Shown: in pieces, positions 24,101-35,417 of the stretch | How the letters are laid out: the number at the start of each line of letters is the position of its first letter | Position numbering within the stretch: the stretch's first letter is position 1 | Assembly: GCA_039654915.1 (NCBI GenBank) | Contig: CM077599.1 | Location: 78,026,001 to 78,090,000 of the forward strand | Reading direction: 5' to 3' | Source: Aquilaria yunnanensis | Lineage: Eukaryota > Streptophyta > Magnoliopsida > Malvales > Thymelaeaceae | Length of the DNA: 64,000 nucleotides | Position numbers and translations under genes: made by a program | Notes under the pieces: model-generated | Databases searched by the model: none | Told to the model about the DNA's origin: nothing | What the model saw: only the letters and a program-made list of their open reading frames with translations

Positions 24101-26350
24101 TTGTTATTTTTTATGTATCCATCATTAAACTCCACTTTATATCACTAAAATCCCACTTCTTGTCTTATTTTATTAACTTATTTATATTATTTCTCTATAC
24201 TAAAACAAATTTTAGTTACTACAGTTTCTCTCTAAATACTTAGAATCTTTTTGTTTGCTCTTTTTGTCTCAAAACTTTACTTTGACTTTTTTTTCTTATT
24301 TTTTACTTTACTTTTTTTTATATTTTTATGAAACATTTTCCCTTTGTCAATAATCATCATTATTTATATTTATATTTAATGTTGAAACGAATTGAACTAA
24401 CATAACGTGTAAGCACCATAAACTTCGTATATATTAAATAAGAGTCCAAAATACTGTAGATCTATAGTAGCTCTTTTGTCTGTTTTTTTTTTTTTTTGGC
24501 TTTATATTAGGTAATGGTATAACCTCTTTTTTAGCCCCTATAAATTTTCCTCTTTCCATTTTAGTCCCTAAATCCATCTGAGAAGCATGCATTTAGAGAC
24601 AATACAAAAGTAATGACAAGGTCGACAAGTTTAGGAATTGCAGCTTCCAAAATGAAAAATTATAAGGAATTTCTCCATGTTTGGTATTTATAGCATTTTG
24701 TTGTTTACACCCATTTTAGTCCATGGCCTACCAATTTTTTCATTTTAGTTACTAGATTATATATGTTTTCCATTTTGTTCTTTTTTCTCCTTTTTCTTTT
24801 CTTTTCTTTCCTTTTCTTTTTTCATTGCAAAGTCTACATTAACCCAATATTTCCATTTGCTCTATTAATTCCAAAACTTTAGTTTAAATTTTTGTGTCAA
24901 TGCTTCAACATCACCTTTTTGTAGAAAAGTAATCTCTATCTTCTATGAAAAACTTGTATCACTATAATTTTCCTAATTTTGACCATTGCTTGAATTGTCT
25001 GCAAATTTTATTTTGAATTTTTGGTTTAAACCCCTAATTCATTCATTTTTCATTACTTTTTTTATGTGTTAATGGTAAAACTCCAATTTTAATTTCTAAA
25101 ATCATGCTTTTTTATCCTATTACTCTTAAAACTTTATTGTATAGATATTAGACATGATTTTAGATTAACTCCAAATCTCGGTTTTTTATTTTTATGCAAA
25201 AAATTATTTTATCAATAGTTAAACCCACTTTAATTACTAGAACTCTAAACTTTCCTCTCTTCATCCCCAAACTTTACTATATAATGATCATTATACTATA
25301 TTTATATTAAATGCTATCACATATTAAACCGCCACAACTCTAGAATTTTTTGTTTTTCCTTTTTGGTCCTCACATTTTTATTTTAGACAATTGACCTTTT
25401 AATTTGTAGTATTTAAGTTCCTAAAATATTGTTATCTATCTTTCTAAACAAAAAAATTTATCTATTTAAGATTAAGTGCCTGAACAATAAATTGCCGCTA
25501 CAACGTGCAATCCATGCACCTAGTTTTATAACTACATATTAATTGTGGACTTCGGGTTAATGTTCATGAACAATGCCTTCCTTTTTTTTTTCTTAGGTAA
25601 TGGTCTAACCCCCTTCTAGCCCTCTACGGATTTCCTTTCTTTTGTTTTGGTCCCTAAACGATTCCATCTAATGATTAAGCATTGAGAGATAATATGAGGG
25701 CAATGATCAGGTTGATAAATCTGCAAGTTTGGAGACTATATCTGCCAAAAATAAAGACTACAAAGACTTTCTCTACTTTTTGTCCTTTTTTAAATTTTTT
25801 CTACCGAACATAAACATCACTTGGAAAAGTTATTTCTATCTTCTAAGGAAAAATTTTGATTGTTATAGTTTGTCTAATTTTAGCTATGACTTGGACCACT
25901 CTGACACCTTGTTTGAAATTTTTTATTTAAACCCTTAGTTTGTACCATTTTTATTATTTTTTATTAATGGTTAAACACCACTTTTAATTGCTAACAAATA
26001 CTATTATTTACCTATTAACCCAATAAATTTATTGTAAAGAGATTAAATTCATTAGACACTAATTTTATGTCAACTCCAAATTTCAGTATTTTTATGTCAT
26101 GGAATTCTTTTCTATCAATGGTTAAATACATATTGCCAAAATTCTAATTTTTCCACTTTTCATCCCTACACTTTATTATATAATAATTATTTTGCTATCT
26201 TTACATAAAATGATTTCACAAATTGAACCACTTTATTATATAATGATTATTTTGCTAAGTTCAAATAAAATGTTTTCACAAATTGAATCCCTGTAATGTA
26301 CAGAACATATAAACCTTGTATTTTTTATTTTTATTTTTATAAAAAAAATC
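21121..26350. repeat. Decayed array of ~1.1-1.5-kb AT-rich repeat units
   Basis: Long landmarks recur at regular distance. ACATTGGTACT..TGGAT.AA with GAGCCCAGTT.GGTTTT and CCATGGTTCAACA lies at 21122-21212 and again at 22431-22507. AAGACATTGRTGACCATAATTTG lies at 21507 and 22786. AGGTCACCAAACCTC lies at 21961 and 23443. TAGGTAATGGT.TAACC followed by TTAGCCC and GGTCCCTAAA-like words lies at 24508 and 25594. No coding frame survives. It may be a tandemly amplified old retroelement or a degenerate satellite; the unit length is not constant. Confidence 0.6.
26172..26288 (+). repeat. Two tandem copies of a ~59-bp unit
   Basis: The words CTTTATTATATAAT, ATTATTTTGCTA, TAAAATG and TTTCACAAATTGAA occur in the same order at about 26172-26229 and 26231-26288, with a few substitutions. 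It sits at the end of the larger decayed array. Confidence 0.8.
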
Positions 26351-26507
26351 ACTTCAGTACTCACAAATAAAAAGGACAAAGTCAAATGCTATGCCATGAA
26401 GAATTAAAAAACGAGAGATAGAGAGATGGAGATGAGTTGATGAGAAATAAGAAAAAAAAAAATTTGTACGTTGTATAATACTATATGTCAATTTCCAACA
26501 TCATTGA

Positions 26508-26663
26508 TATGTCCAAGTGGTTAAGGAGATAGATTTCAGGATGCAGACATACCAACACTAATGCATCAATTCTATTGGAACTCTACAGTAGTATCAAAAT
26601 TTGGTGACATGTTGGGAAGTTCTTGTATCCCATCCCCCTTAAAGGTGGTTAGAATCCCACCAT
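26508..26663 (+). other. tRNA-Leu/Ser-like relic or SINE head
   Basis: GATATGTCCAAGTGGTTAAG at about 26508 looks like the A-box half of a class II tRNA. GGTTAGAATCCCACC at about 26645 looks like a B box (GGTTCGAATCCC with one change). The gap of about 120 bp is too long for a tRNA, so this is at best a disrupted tRNA pseudogene or a SINE with an insertion. A second weaker A-box-like word, AGCAAAGTGGTAGATAG, lies near 26740. Confidence 0.3.
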
Positions 26664-26943
26664 CCACTCGTTTCATTTCTGAGCATGGCGACATGCGTGT
26701 GAGGCTGACATTGAAATAGGAATAAGCCCTAGCCATTTTAGCAAAGTGGTAGATAGACACCAAAGCAAGTGAGAGGTCAGGAATTTGACTTCTATCTCAC
26801 TCACTTTCCTATATAATTCTGTTCAAAGCTGGTCCGGGTACCTTCTAGGTCCCAAAAAGGCAAACATTTCTCTTCTTGCCTATATTATAGGACATCCGTT
26901 ACGCTAATTAGACCTGTGAAGATGCTTCTGTGTGGCAAAAGAA

Positions 26944-27850
26944 TCAAAACAAATCATCTGTAAAAATAGCAACAAGCTGAGGCAGAAAGTCTTTCATCCA
27001 CAGAGTGAAATTAGCACAAGAGCGGCTTAAGTGAGCTACATGATGGCCTGCTTGATTGCATTCATGCGGTATATAGCACACTTGCCAAGTTTTTAGCTTC
27101 TTTAATCTTCTACGAACCTCATTGATGCAGCTAAAAGGCTTGGAAAACTGTGTTAGCATCCATCTCCAAGCAAAGCTGTTGTAAGCCAAAATCAACCGTC
27201 AACTTCAATCCTTCGAGGCTTGCCAAGCTTTCACCATAAAAAGCATCTGATAGGCCTTTTATTCGCACGGCAAAAGTAGCCAGCACCTTCCCTTTGTTGG
27301 ACCTTAACACATATAGCCTAGTCCAAGCCCTCTGTCCGCACCAGTTGCCCCATTCATATTGAGTTTGATCCACCCCTTTGGCAATCGAGACTGGCCACAA
27401 ACCTAACCTTCCTTCCTCCACAAACTCGCCATAGAATAACGTCATTAACTTGCCTTTGAATCTGCCAAGCAATACTTACTAGACTTGCCACAGCCTAACC
27501 ATAAACTATATTGTTGCAGTGCTTCCGGAGGACTGATACAACAGATTCAAATGTTTCCCATTTGTCCATGTTGCTGGCACTAGGAACATGAAATAACCAT
27601 ACCTTCATCGATTCGTTTGGTAGTTCAGAGACTAGACTGCCAAGCATTCTTGCCACTACTCTTGCCATATTTCTTTCACATAGGTGCAATCCTTTAGAAC
27701 ATGAAGTACCATCTCCCAACTATTTGAGCGCACTAGACATGTCAGCTCCAAAGCCATTTTTCGAAATAGTAAATTGTCTCGTGTAGGAAGACAATTATAG
27801 CTCACTCACCACAAGAAAGATTTCATCTTTGGCATAAGCCATGAGCCCCA
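26944..27850 (-). pseudogene. LINE (L1-type) reverse transcriptase C-terminal part: zf-RVT and RNase H-like domain, broken
   Basis: Reading leftward from about 27850 in shifting frames: MPKMKSFLWW, CLPTRDNLLFRKMA, then H.LKDC..VKEIWQ, which is the zf-RVT pattern. From 27472 comes an RNase H-like part with W.RLYVLRSNKGKVLATFA, then GESLASLEGL, LEMD.NTVFQAF, and finally VCYIPHECNQAGHHVAHLSR, matching the usual order of the plant LINE-encoded RNase H domain. At least three frames are needed, so it is dead. No clear 3' poly(A) tract or TSD was found. A single-copy RNase H-like host pseudogene is less likely. Confidence 0.7.
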
Positions 27851-29184
27851 TATTGCTACTAACACCTTTACACCCATTGGATTCGCCCCTCTCATTGCCT
27901 CCTTGTATCACATATACAAGTGATATCTCAACTTAGAGCAACTAATTGAATCCTAAAAATAGACCTCTTAGCTGAACAAGCAGATTGAGTGAAAAAACCA
28001 AAAAAGAAACCATCAGAACTTGAGTAAACAATACACAACAAAACCTTAACGAAAAAGATTATTCCAAGTTAATATGCTATGACATTTTATTTTATCTTTC
28101 GTGGAAACCCATTTTGAAGTAGCATATTCAAATACATGTCAATACTCCTAAAAATTCTGAGGCATTGGCTTATAAGAGAACCGCGTTAGAAATGACATCC
28201 AACAGGAAAAATTATCGTTCTCTCGTTTTCATAGAGTTATAATGTGACCATGACTTAGAGCAACTAATTGAAATTATTAACTTCATGCCCTTGACTGTGT
28301 ACTCAGTATTGGAACAAACATTTATTCCCGTCCTCCAGTGAAAGATTTCACAGGCTTAGGACGTGCCTTTAATAAGAATATAATTTTGTTTGGGCCAATC
28401 AGAAATCTCTTATCAAACGTGAAACGTCACATTATAGTAGGCAAAGCATAGAGGAATGGAGTCCCAATTTGCATAACACGCAAAAACAATCATAAATATT
28501 AAGTCAGCTAATTAAGCGTACCAATCTTAATAGGTTCTACTTAAGAAACCAGACTCTAATCGCCCTAATTAATATCAAGACTCTATTTAACTTAACAAAA
28601 CCCTAAAATAACTCTTAAGCTAAGGAAAGAAATATCCATAAAAAAAAAAAAGTTTCAGATTTTCTGGGTTAGCAAATGAAGCCAAGAATCCCAACAAACA
28701 CATCTAAACTAAGCTATAGAATTTAACTGATCAAGGTTGCCGGAATGAATGATGATCAAATAATCCCAATTCTTCTCATCAAAAGGACACCTTAAGAAAA
28801 CCCTCAGCCTGTTTCCAGGAACTCAATCCATATGAGTGTCGTGATTTATTTGTTTATTATGCACTCACCTAATCTCCCGGTTGAGATTGATTTACATCAC
28901 TTCTAGTTCATCAAACCCGAACCATAATAGGAACCAAACTGAGACTACTAAACCTGCAAAAGTGAATTTTATATAGTCAAACAGTTAATGAACAGTTCCA
29001 ATTTATGTAGGTTTTTCAGGATTCACTTTGGTGATAACATTGTTGATTTAACATTATTCTAAAATCTAATCTGAAATGTTTCAAAACCCACGACAGAGCG
29101 TCACCAAAAGCATTAACCAAAACCGACATTTTATAAACCAACAATCAAGAATCAGAAAGCAGCAGATAAAAAAACTAACATGAA
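27851..29184. other. Spacer, probably including the 3' UTR of the complex I gene
   Basis: No coding domain is seen. The part next to 29184 has AG and GT splice-like words (near 28950 and 29175), which may mark a 3' UTR intron of the minus-strand gene. The rest is AT-rich with no repeat I can place. Confidence 0.3.
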
Positions 29185-29460
29185 TCAATTGGAGGGATCA
29201 TAGGTCTTCTCAAGAAGGTCATCATAAGGGTCCCTCCGCCCAGGCACTTGGCTAATCTGAGGGTCCCATCTCAGCTGAGCATTGTGGCGCTCAAATGTCC
29301 AGAAGCCATACGGCCGGATTGGATAACTCCAAATCTCCTTCGTCTTCCGGCACCGATCCTTCCCCTCATACAGCCGCTCCCTGAACTTCCGATCCCTCTC
29401 CTTCGGGTCCTCCATCAGCCTCAGTATCAAATTCTCCACGAACTCCATAATAAACCCCAT
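29185..29460 (-). CDS. Small conserved protein, probably a mitochondrial complex I subunit (ESSS/NDUFB11-like)
   Basis: A single coding exon of 91 residues starts at ATG 29460 with MGFIMEFVENLILRLMEDP and ends DPYDDLLEKTYDPSN. It is highly charged after the first 18 residues and contains WSYPIRPYGFWTFERHNAQL and WDPQISQVPGRRDP. The wording strongly resembles small plant proteins annotated as NADH:ubiquinone oxidoreductase ESSS-type subunits, which act in the inner mitochondrial membrane; this is from memory of the family, without a search. Upstream, GTAAAATTTCG (near 29545) and TTCTGGAACAG (just before the ATG) suggest a 5' UTR intron. Codons and frame are clean, so this is probably a living gene. 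Confidence 0.7.
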   Translation of the reverse strand: MGFIMEFVENLILRLMEDPKERDRKFRERLYEGKDRCRKTKEIWSYPIRPYGFWTFERHNAQLRWDPQISQVPGRRDPYDDLLEKTYDPSN

Positions 29461-29700
29461 TCCCTGTTCCAGAAGCCACCAAATTCAGTTTCCAAGACTC
29501 GAACCAAACAAGGAACAGAAGAAAACGCGATGAATCGAAATTTTACCGGTTCGAAGATCGAAACTTCCGACGCGGATTCGCCTCTCGGTCGCAGTAACTG
29601 CTGGAATTGGGAGTGGACAACTACGATGGAAAGGTCTGGCCGTTGGTGGGTGCGGGTGCTCGAAAAATATGGCCGAAAGGCCTGAAACCCACTAAGCAAA
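29461..29700 (-). promoter_or_regulatory. 5' UTR and upstream region of the small complex I gene
   Basis: GC-rich compared with its neighbours. A likely 5' UTR intron runs from about 29548 to 29464 (gtaaaa...gaacag). No clear TATA box is seen; many plant housekeeping genes lack one. A LINE tail starts about 95 bp further upstream. Confidence 0.35.
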
Positions 29701-30437
29701 TTGAGGCCCAATCGAAAAAACTGGACCTTCGGTTTTCATGGGCCTGATTTAGGAGTCTTTGCTGATGAACTTTTTGTTCAAAACAACGTTGAATGTTTTT
29801 TTTTTTTTTTGAATAGCCAAGCAAATGCATTTTATTTCAGAATAACCAGAACAATAACAAGTTTGAATAGAAACAAAAGAGGCCACAAACAAGCCAGGAG
29901 ATAGACTGTGGATACCGAAAAAGTAAGTCAGCCCCTAGACAAGCAATTTGGACTCTATAAGACCTAATTTTAAACAGCCAGTCTTGGATTTAACACCTAT
30001 TTCAACCACAAAAATTTCAATTTTTTACATCTATTCCCAAATCACAGAAACGAAAGTACCTTTATATCATTAGGCAACTCTGCATCTGATTGATTTGCAC
30101 CATTAAAAGCACTGGTATTCCTTCTTTTTCATATATCCCAAGCTACAACGAAGATAATGGTCTCCCATACCTTTTTATACTATAAAGATGCTCTCCAATT
30201 AGATCCTTGTTGAAGAATTTCTTCCAAGCTTAAGCCAGAAGCCATGTTGGAGTATCTAATCTAACTAATCTATGCCAGCTCCAAGACCACACGCATTCAC
30301 CATTTTCCTATTTTTCCCTTTTGAACCACCAAGCAATCAAATGAAGTATCTAATCTAACTAATCTTGGAAATTCCTTTTCTAAACTCCTCTCAACCACTC
30401 ACCAATCCTCCCAAAATTCACCTTATTTCCACGAGTT

Positions 30438-32198
30438 ATTATATTGTAGACATATGTCTAATTAGACATATTAATCTAGCTCTAATTCCCTATATATAAC
30501 CCACAATTCAATAAATAAATTGACTAATTTGCCTATGGACCAAAACTTACCCTTACTCTTGAAAACTCACCTCTGTCGCCGCTTTTGCCACTGCCATAAC
30601 CGCCGTTGCCGCCGCCTCCTTCGATGAACCGTCACTATCTCCATATCTTATAGTCTTCATCTGCCTCCAAATCTCACAGTTGCTCGGCTTCGGATCTCGT
30701 CGGATCTTGTCATCACTCGTTGAATCTCGTCGATCACTCACTGAATTTTGTCATGACCCGCCGGATTTCATCGTCACCGGCCGGATCTCGTCGATCGGTT
30801 TTCGGATCTCGTCATCACTTGCCAGATCTCGTCGATCACCTCCAGATCTTATTTCCGATCATTGCCTCCAAGTTGCGTTCTTGTTACTTCCAAACAACAA
30901 AAGTGTCTGCAATAAAATGTAAATGTGTCTAATATAATATGTGGAAGTGTCTACAAAGCAATATAAAACAAATTATTATAATGTTAAATTAAAAGTGTCT
31001 GAAATTATAAGAATAAGTGTCTGATTGAATATTGAAAAATGTCTAAATAAATATGTAAAAGTGTTTGAACAAAAAATGACAGAATCAATTTGTAAATAAT
31101 TTGTTATCTTTAGAAAATAACTATTTGAAATAATAAAAAAATGTCTTAACCAATAAAAAAAAGTGTCGAATTGAATATTGAAAAATGTCCGAAGAATTAT
31201 GTCAAAGTGTTTAACTAAATAACTTGTGAATAATTTGTTACCTTTAGAAAACAAGTGTCTGAAATAATTAAAATAATTGTCTGACTAAATATGTAAAAGT
31301 GCTCAAATAAAAATGTAAAAGAGTCTAAGTGTTTAAAGAAATGTTCAAATAAAGATATATGATTTAATGAATAAAAAGTGTCTAAATAAAAATTTAAAAG
31401 TGTCTAAAATGTAATACAAAACTGTGTAAATAATAACTAATAAAAAACAATTATTTTTCTTTCAAAAAATAGATCAGTCTGCATCTCTCGTCTCATCTAC
31501 GTCTTCTCCCTATCATCATTTTCGTCCCCACTGCCCTCCCTACACAGCCGCCCTGCCCCCACACCCTGCCCTCTCTCCATGCTCATTCGCCTCGTCGATC
31601 TGCCTCCTCGGTCTCCCCTCATCGCTCCTCTCGCCTCACGCTTGAGCTCACCTTGCTCCGCCGCGCCTCACGCCTGGCCTGGCCTCTCGTTGCGCCTGGC
31701 TTTGCCTCTCTTCGCCTTGCCTTGGATCAGCACCACCTCGCGCCTCACCCTGGATCAATGCCGCCTCGCGTCGTGCCTGGCTTTGCCTCACCCCGCACCT
31801 CGCCGTTTTACCTCATCACTTCACCTCCACCCTTACTTGAGACTCGCCTCCTCAAATCGTCGATTTGCTTCACCGATTGTCCGATCGGATCCCTGTTCTC
31901 TGCCTCTCCAGCCAACGCTCCTGCAATCATCTCGCCACTGCACCTCCACCTTCGCCTCCGACTCGCCTTGCCACTTGGCCTCCTCGGATGTTGACGGCGG
32001 CGCCAAGAATGTGAAGGATCGCTGGTGATGCGGCTGCGATGGTTTGACAAATGTTATAGAAGATGTGATTTAAGGTAGAAGGTTAGATGGAAATTAACTA
32101 GGATGAGAAATGGTATATTTGAAAAATCATATGCTATGTCTAATTAGATATATGTGTATTATATCCATTGTATATTTTCATAACCAATTTTCTTTTGA
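30438..32198. mobile_element. Unclassified 1.76-kb element inserted in the LINE
   Basis: It is bounded by the 7-bp direct repeat ACGAGTT and disrupts LINE sequence. Near both ends lies the word TGTCTAATTAGA in inverted surroundings: 30453-30470 is an 18-bp palindrome TATGTCTAATTAGACATA, and 32136-32153 is a near copy. Inside are a GC-rich block with many GGATCTCGTCGATC-like words (30680-30860), an array of AAGTGTCT words (30900-31400), and a C- and T-rich low-complexity stretch (31480-32030). No transposase is visible. It may be a non-autonomous DNA transposon that picked up host DNA. Confidence 0.5.
30895..31410 (+). repeat. Dispersed AAGTGTCT-AATAAA words, irregular array
   Basis: At least fifteen words of the form AAGTGTCT or AAATGTCT, usually followed by AAATAA or GAAATAA and an ATGTAAAAGTG linker, occur in about 500 bp at spacing of 20-45 bp. 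It lies between two GC-rich blocks of the 1.76-kb element. Confidence 0.75.
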
Positions 32199-32470
32199 AC
32201 GAGTTCGTGAAGTCTATATACTACATTTATCAATAATGTTTCCAGCCTTTAGGATCCCTCCCTAGACCCTACAAAACCCGACATTTATCCTTCCAACAAG
32301 TCTAACAGCTTTTTCACCATGAATTTCTTTTATTACTCCAGCCCAAAGAGCACTGCTCTCATTTTTTTTTGTCCCACCACCATTTCCCTAAAAGAGCAAG
32401 ATTTTTTGTCCATTAGATACCCACACTCAAACCCTAACCCCCCCTCCCCCCAAAGAAAATGATTTCCAAT

Positions 32471-34468
32471 ACTCTCAAACTTCCAAAAACCGATTTCAAC
32501 AAAGTTAGCCTCCTTCCCATATAAATTATTCTTGAATGTACAAACTTCTTTTTGAAATATTTACTTAGAATCCTAGATGTTAGTATATGAAACAATGTTT
32601 TAGAATGTCTTAGTATAAAGAGGTTTGGAGTGTTTGGCATTGCTCGTTCTTTTGGCATATATTTGGCAGGACTTAGGAGATGTGGGAAAAAAGAGGTTTG
32701 AATCATATCTATGTGGAATGAAAAACCTGGCCATTGTTATTTTTCATATAAAAGATTAAGTTCACTTAATGAAAAATTGAACGGGATATTTAAATATTCA
32801 AATTGACACTAATTTAATTTAGTCATGACCATACCAATGTTCATTATTTCTGCGTAAAAGGTACTCGTGACCACTAACCACTTTTGATAAGTTATTCGAG
32901 GAATAATTCATTAGGCTATATGGCCATTTTATAGATTCATTATATTTTCTCCATTTGAAAAGATGTAGATGCACTCTGCACTAAAGTCTTTTCTTAGTAC
33001 GGGTTTTCAGTTCAATAGTATTCTCCACTTGAGAAAATGAAATATGCCATTATCTTTAAAAAAAAAAAGAAAAAGGAAAATGAAATATGCCTACTCATTT
33101 GGATTCTTGTATTTGAAAGGTGTGCTAACTTGCCAAGAAAGGTACCGCCAAGCTAAGGTAAAGCTAAGGAAGGGTAGAATAACAAAAGCGGAAGCTTAAG
33201 ACACAACTTCTCGAACAAGTTAAGGTTTTTCAAGGGAGGACAACATTATTGTTATGCATGTTAATATGTACATGGTCATACTGTGAGCTTAACGTGACTG
33301 TTATCTCATACTACAGTGCTTCTGGGTTATCGTGACCGTAATATGTATTACCTTAATGAGATATCATATTGGATATCTCGCACCTTACTCACAAATGCAG
33401 CTCAAGAAAATCGAGCCATATAGTGTGTTTGTTTGTGTTACTTTGTGGTTGTGGGTTACTAGCTGTGTAATATTGATGTTAACTTTGGCATGTGTGTAAA
33501 GGTCTGAGTGAGTTGTTGTTAGCATAAGGCGCGTATCTATGAGAGTTACTGACATGTTGAGGCAAGGCAATTGTCTTGCTATGGTATATAATTTGGTTTA
33601 TCTTGGTTTAACTAATTGAGACCTACGAGCCACGATGTGGTTCTATCGTGTAATTGGTGTTTCTCTTCGTGCAACTCGAAGCTATTATATGTTTTATGGT
33701 AAATTGAACCATTCTATATTTGTTTTGAGTTAACATGTAAATTTTTTTAAAGATATGCTATTCAACACTTAAAATTGCCGGGACACCTGTCATGATGTTT
33801 TTAACCTTTTTTTTTTTTACCCATCTTAAGATTTTAAAACCATGTAACTTGATTTTCAGCATTCAAAAGCTTTAAAATTAAGCTCAGGAGGATTTCCTTA
33901 GTTTTGCACTATGTATTTTGTGTCCTGGAGCCATTAACGCAACTTGAGACTGGTTCTTTTCGAGCCAGAACTTTCAAATCATCACTTTCGTCCTTTTTCT
34001 CTATAGCTATAACTAGATTTAGATATCAATTTAGGTCTAACCTGTTGATTTTCCATCATTATTTCACCTAATTATTTTTAGTCATTCTTATTTTACTATT
34101 TTCTTCCTATTTTTCCTCAAAACTCATTCACCCCAATGTTGATAAAAGTATCATTATGTTCATATGATACTTTAAGGCAAATATATCCAATAGTCAGTTT
34201 TAAAATTGGTGGCTCCGAGAAGAATTATAATTAAGCAAGATATGAAAAGCAGCACAAATATAGTTGGCAAAGCATTTAAATAATGGATCAGGTGATAACA
34301 TCTTTTGTTTTTTCTTCATTTTTTTTTCAAATCATCATCCAAGTTATATTATTGGATGGTTTATTAGTACAATTTTGTGTTGGTTTATTGGTCCAACCTT
34401 GTCTTGGTTTGTTAGTATGTTAGTTTGTCTTTTTGTTTTTATTTTTGGTCTATCTCTATTACACCTTG
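32471..34468. other. AT-rich spacer without a recognisable gene
   Basis: No domain, TIR pair or LTR was found. Notable only are an A-run at 33059-33069 and a G/T-rich stretch at 33410-33500. Confidence 0.3.
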
Positions 34469-34795
34469 TTCGTTTTAACTTAAGTTAATTGACTCCAAAA
34501 TGATTTATTTTCATTCTTACATTTTTTTTACTCATAACTAATTTTAATTAAAAGCCTATATTATGTAGCTATAATAATCCATTGAAAATATAATTTTTGT
34601 AATCTTACTATTTTTTTATAAATTTTTCTAGTTTAAAACATTAAAAAAAATTTCATAAAAAATTAATAACATCATAAAAATTTACTTTTAAATGAATTAT
34701 TATATCTACATAATATTGATTTTCAAATGAAATTGGTTTCAGGCAAAATAGATGTAAAAAGTAACAATAAGTCATTTGACTTAAGTTAAAACGAA
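34469..34795. mobile_element. Palindromic MITE, 327 bp, TIR TTCGTTTTAACTTAAGT
   Basis: The left end TTCGTTTTAACTTAAGTTAA mirrors the right end TTGACTTAAGTTAAAACGAA, and the whole element folds on itself (ATGTAGCTATAATAATC on the left, ATTATTATATCTACATAATA on the right). A second family member lies at 38153-38491. No certain TSD was found. Confidence 0.65.
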
Positions 34796-35417
34796 TTAGC
34801 TCTTAGTCTATAGGTTTGAATACCAGATTTGTCTGGGACATTCAGATTTTTTTACACTACATATCACATGTGTTGAAAAAAATGCTAGACCTAGAATTGA
34901 GTGCCTATCTACTTTGATTCTGTTGCTCATATTGCATTAGGAGAAGGTTGTGATAGAACATTACTTTGGATTAAAGGAACAACAATATCGACCTAATGAA
35001 CAATAATAGTAAAGTAAACAACATTATTGACTAAAAGAACAACAATCTTAAGTTCAACGATATCAACTAAATGAACAATAAACCAGATAAAAAGAATAGT
35101 AATATCGACCAAAATAATAATGATAGTTTTTGTTGGATATTTTTGGCTTAAATTTGAAGAGCATTGGGGGACCAAGGTCTTGTGTAGTAATTGAAGTATA
35201 TTATGTTTCTTAGTTGCATATTTTTTAGGTTTTATTTTCCCATTTATTAGAGATTATGTGTAGTCTATAAAAAAAATATGTTGTAGCAAGATTTTGAGTA
35301 TGATAGAAAAACCAATTTGGTAAAGAGGCAAGATGTGAGGATTTTTAAAAGGGAGAGAAATCCGAGAAGTGCAAAGAGTAGGATGAGAAGCTTTTGGGAT
35401 TCTCCTATTTTATAATT

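Larger units (their letters stand above)
29796..32470 (-). mobile_element. 5'-truncated L1-type LINE, split by a 1.8-kb insertion
   Basis: A T15 run at 29796-29810 is the poly(A) end of a minus-strand LINE. Upstream in the element, frames give VWETIIFVVAWDIWKRRNT near 30180-30120, the end of a zf-RVT-like region. Beyond the insertion, 32340-32210 gives ALWAGVIKEIHG and a further RT-like stretch. The two halves join at the 7-bp direct repeat ACGAGTT (30431-30437 and 32199-32205). Frames are broken. The 5' limit near 32470 is a guess. Confidence 0.6.

Noticed and set aside
29248..29685. 145-codon plus-strand ORF opposite the complex I gene
   Set aside because: It is the reverse of a well supported coding exon and its GC-rich leader; no domain.
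29796..29810. T15 run as a transcription terminator
   Set aside because: The adjacent sequence shows it is the poly(A) tail of a minus-strand LINE.
30895..31410. CRISPR-like array of short repeats
   Set aside because: Spacing and repeat sequence are irregular and the genome is a plant; it is an AT-rich transposon array.
31579..32028. 149-codon ORF rich in Ser, Leu, Pro and Arg
   Set aside because: It is C/T-rich low-complexity DNA open in more than one frame, with no domain, inside an unclassified mobile element.
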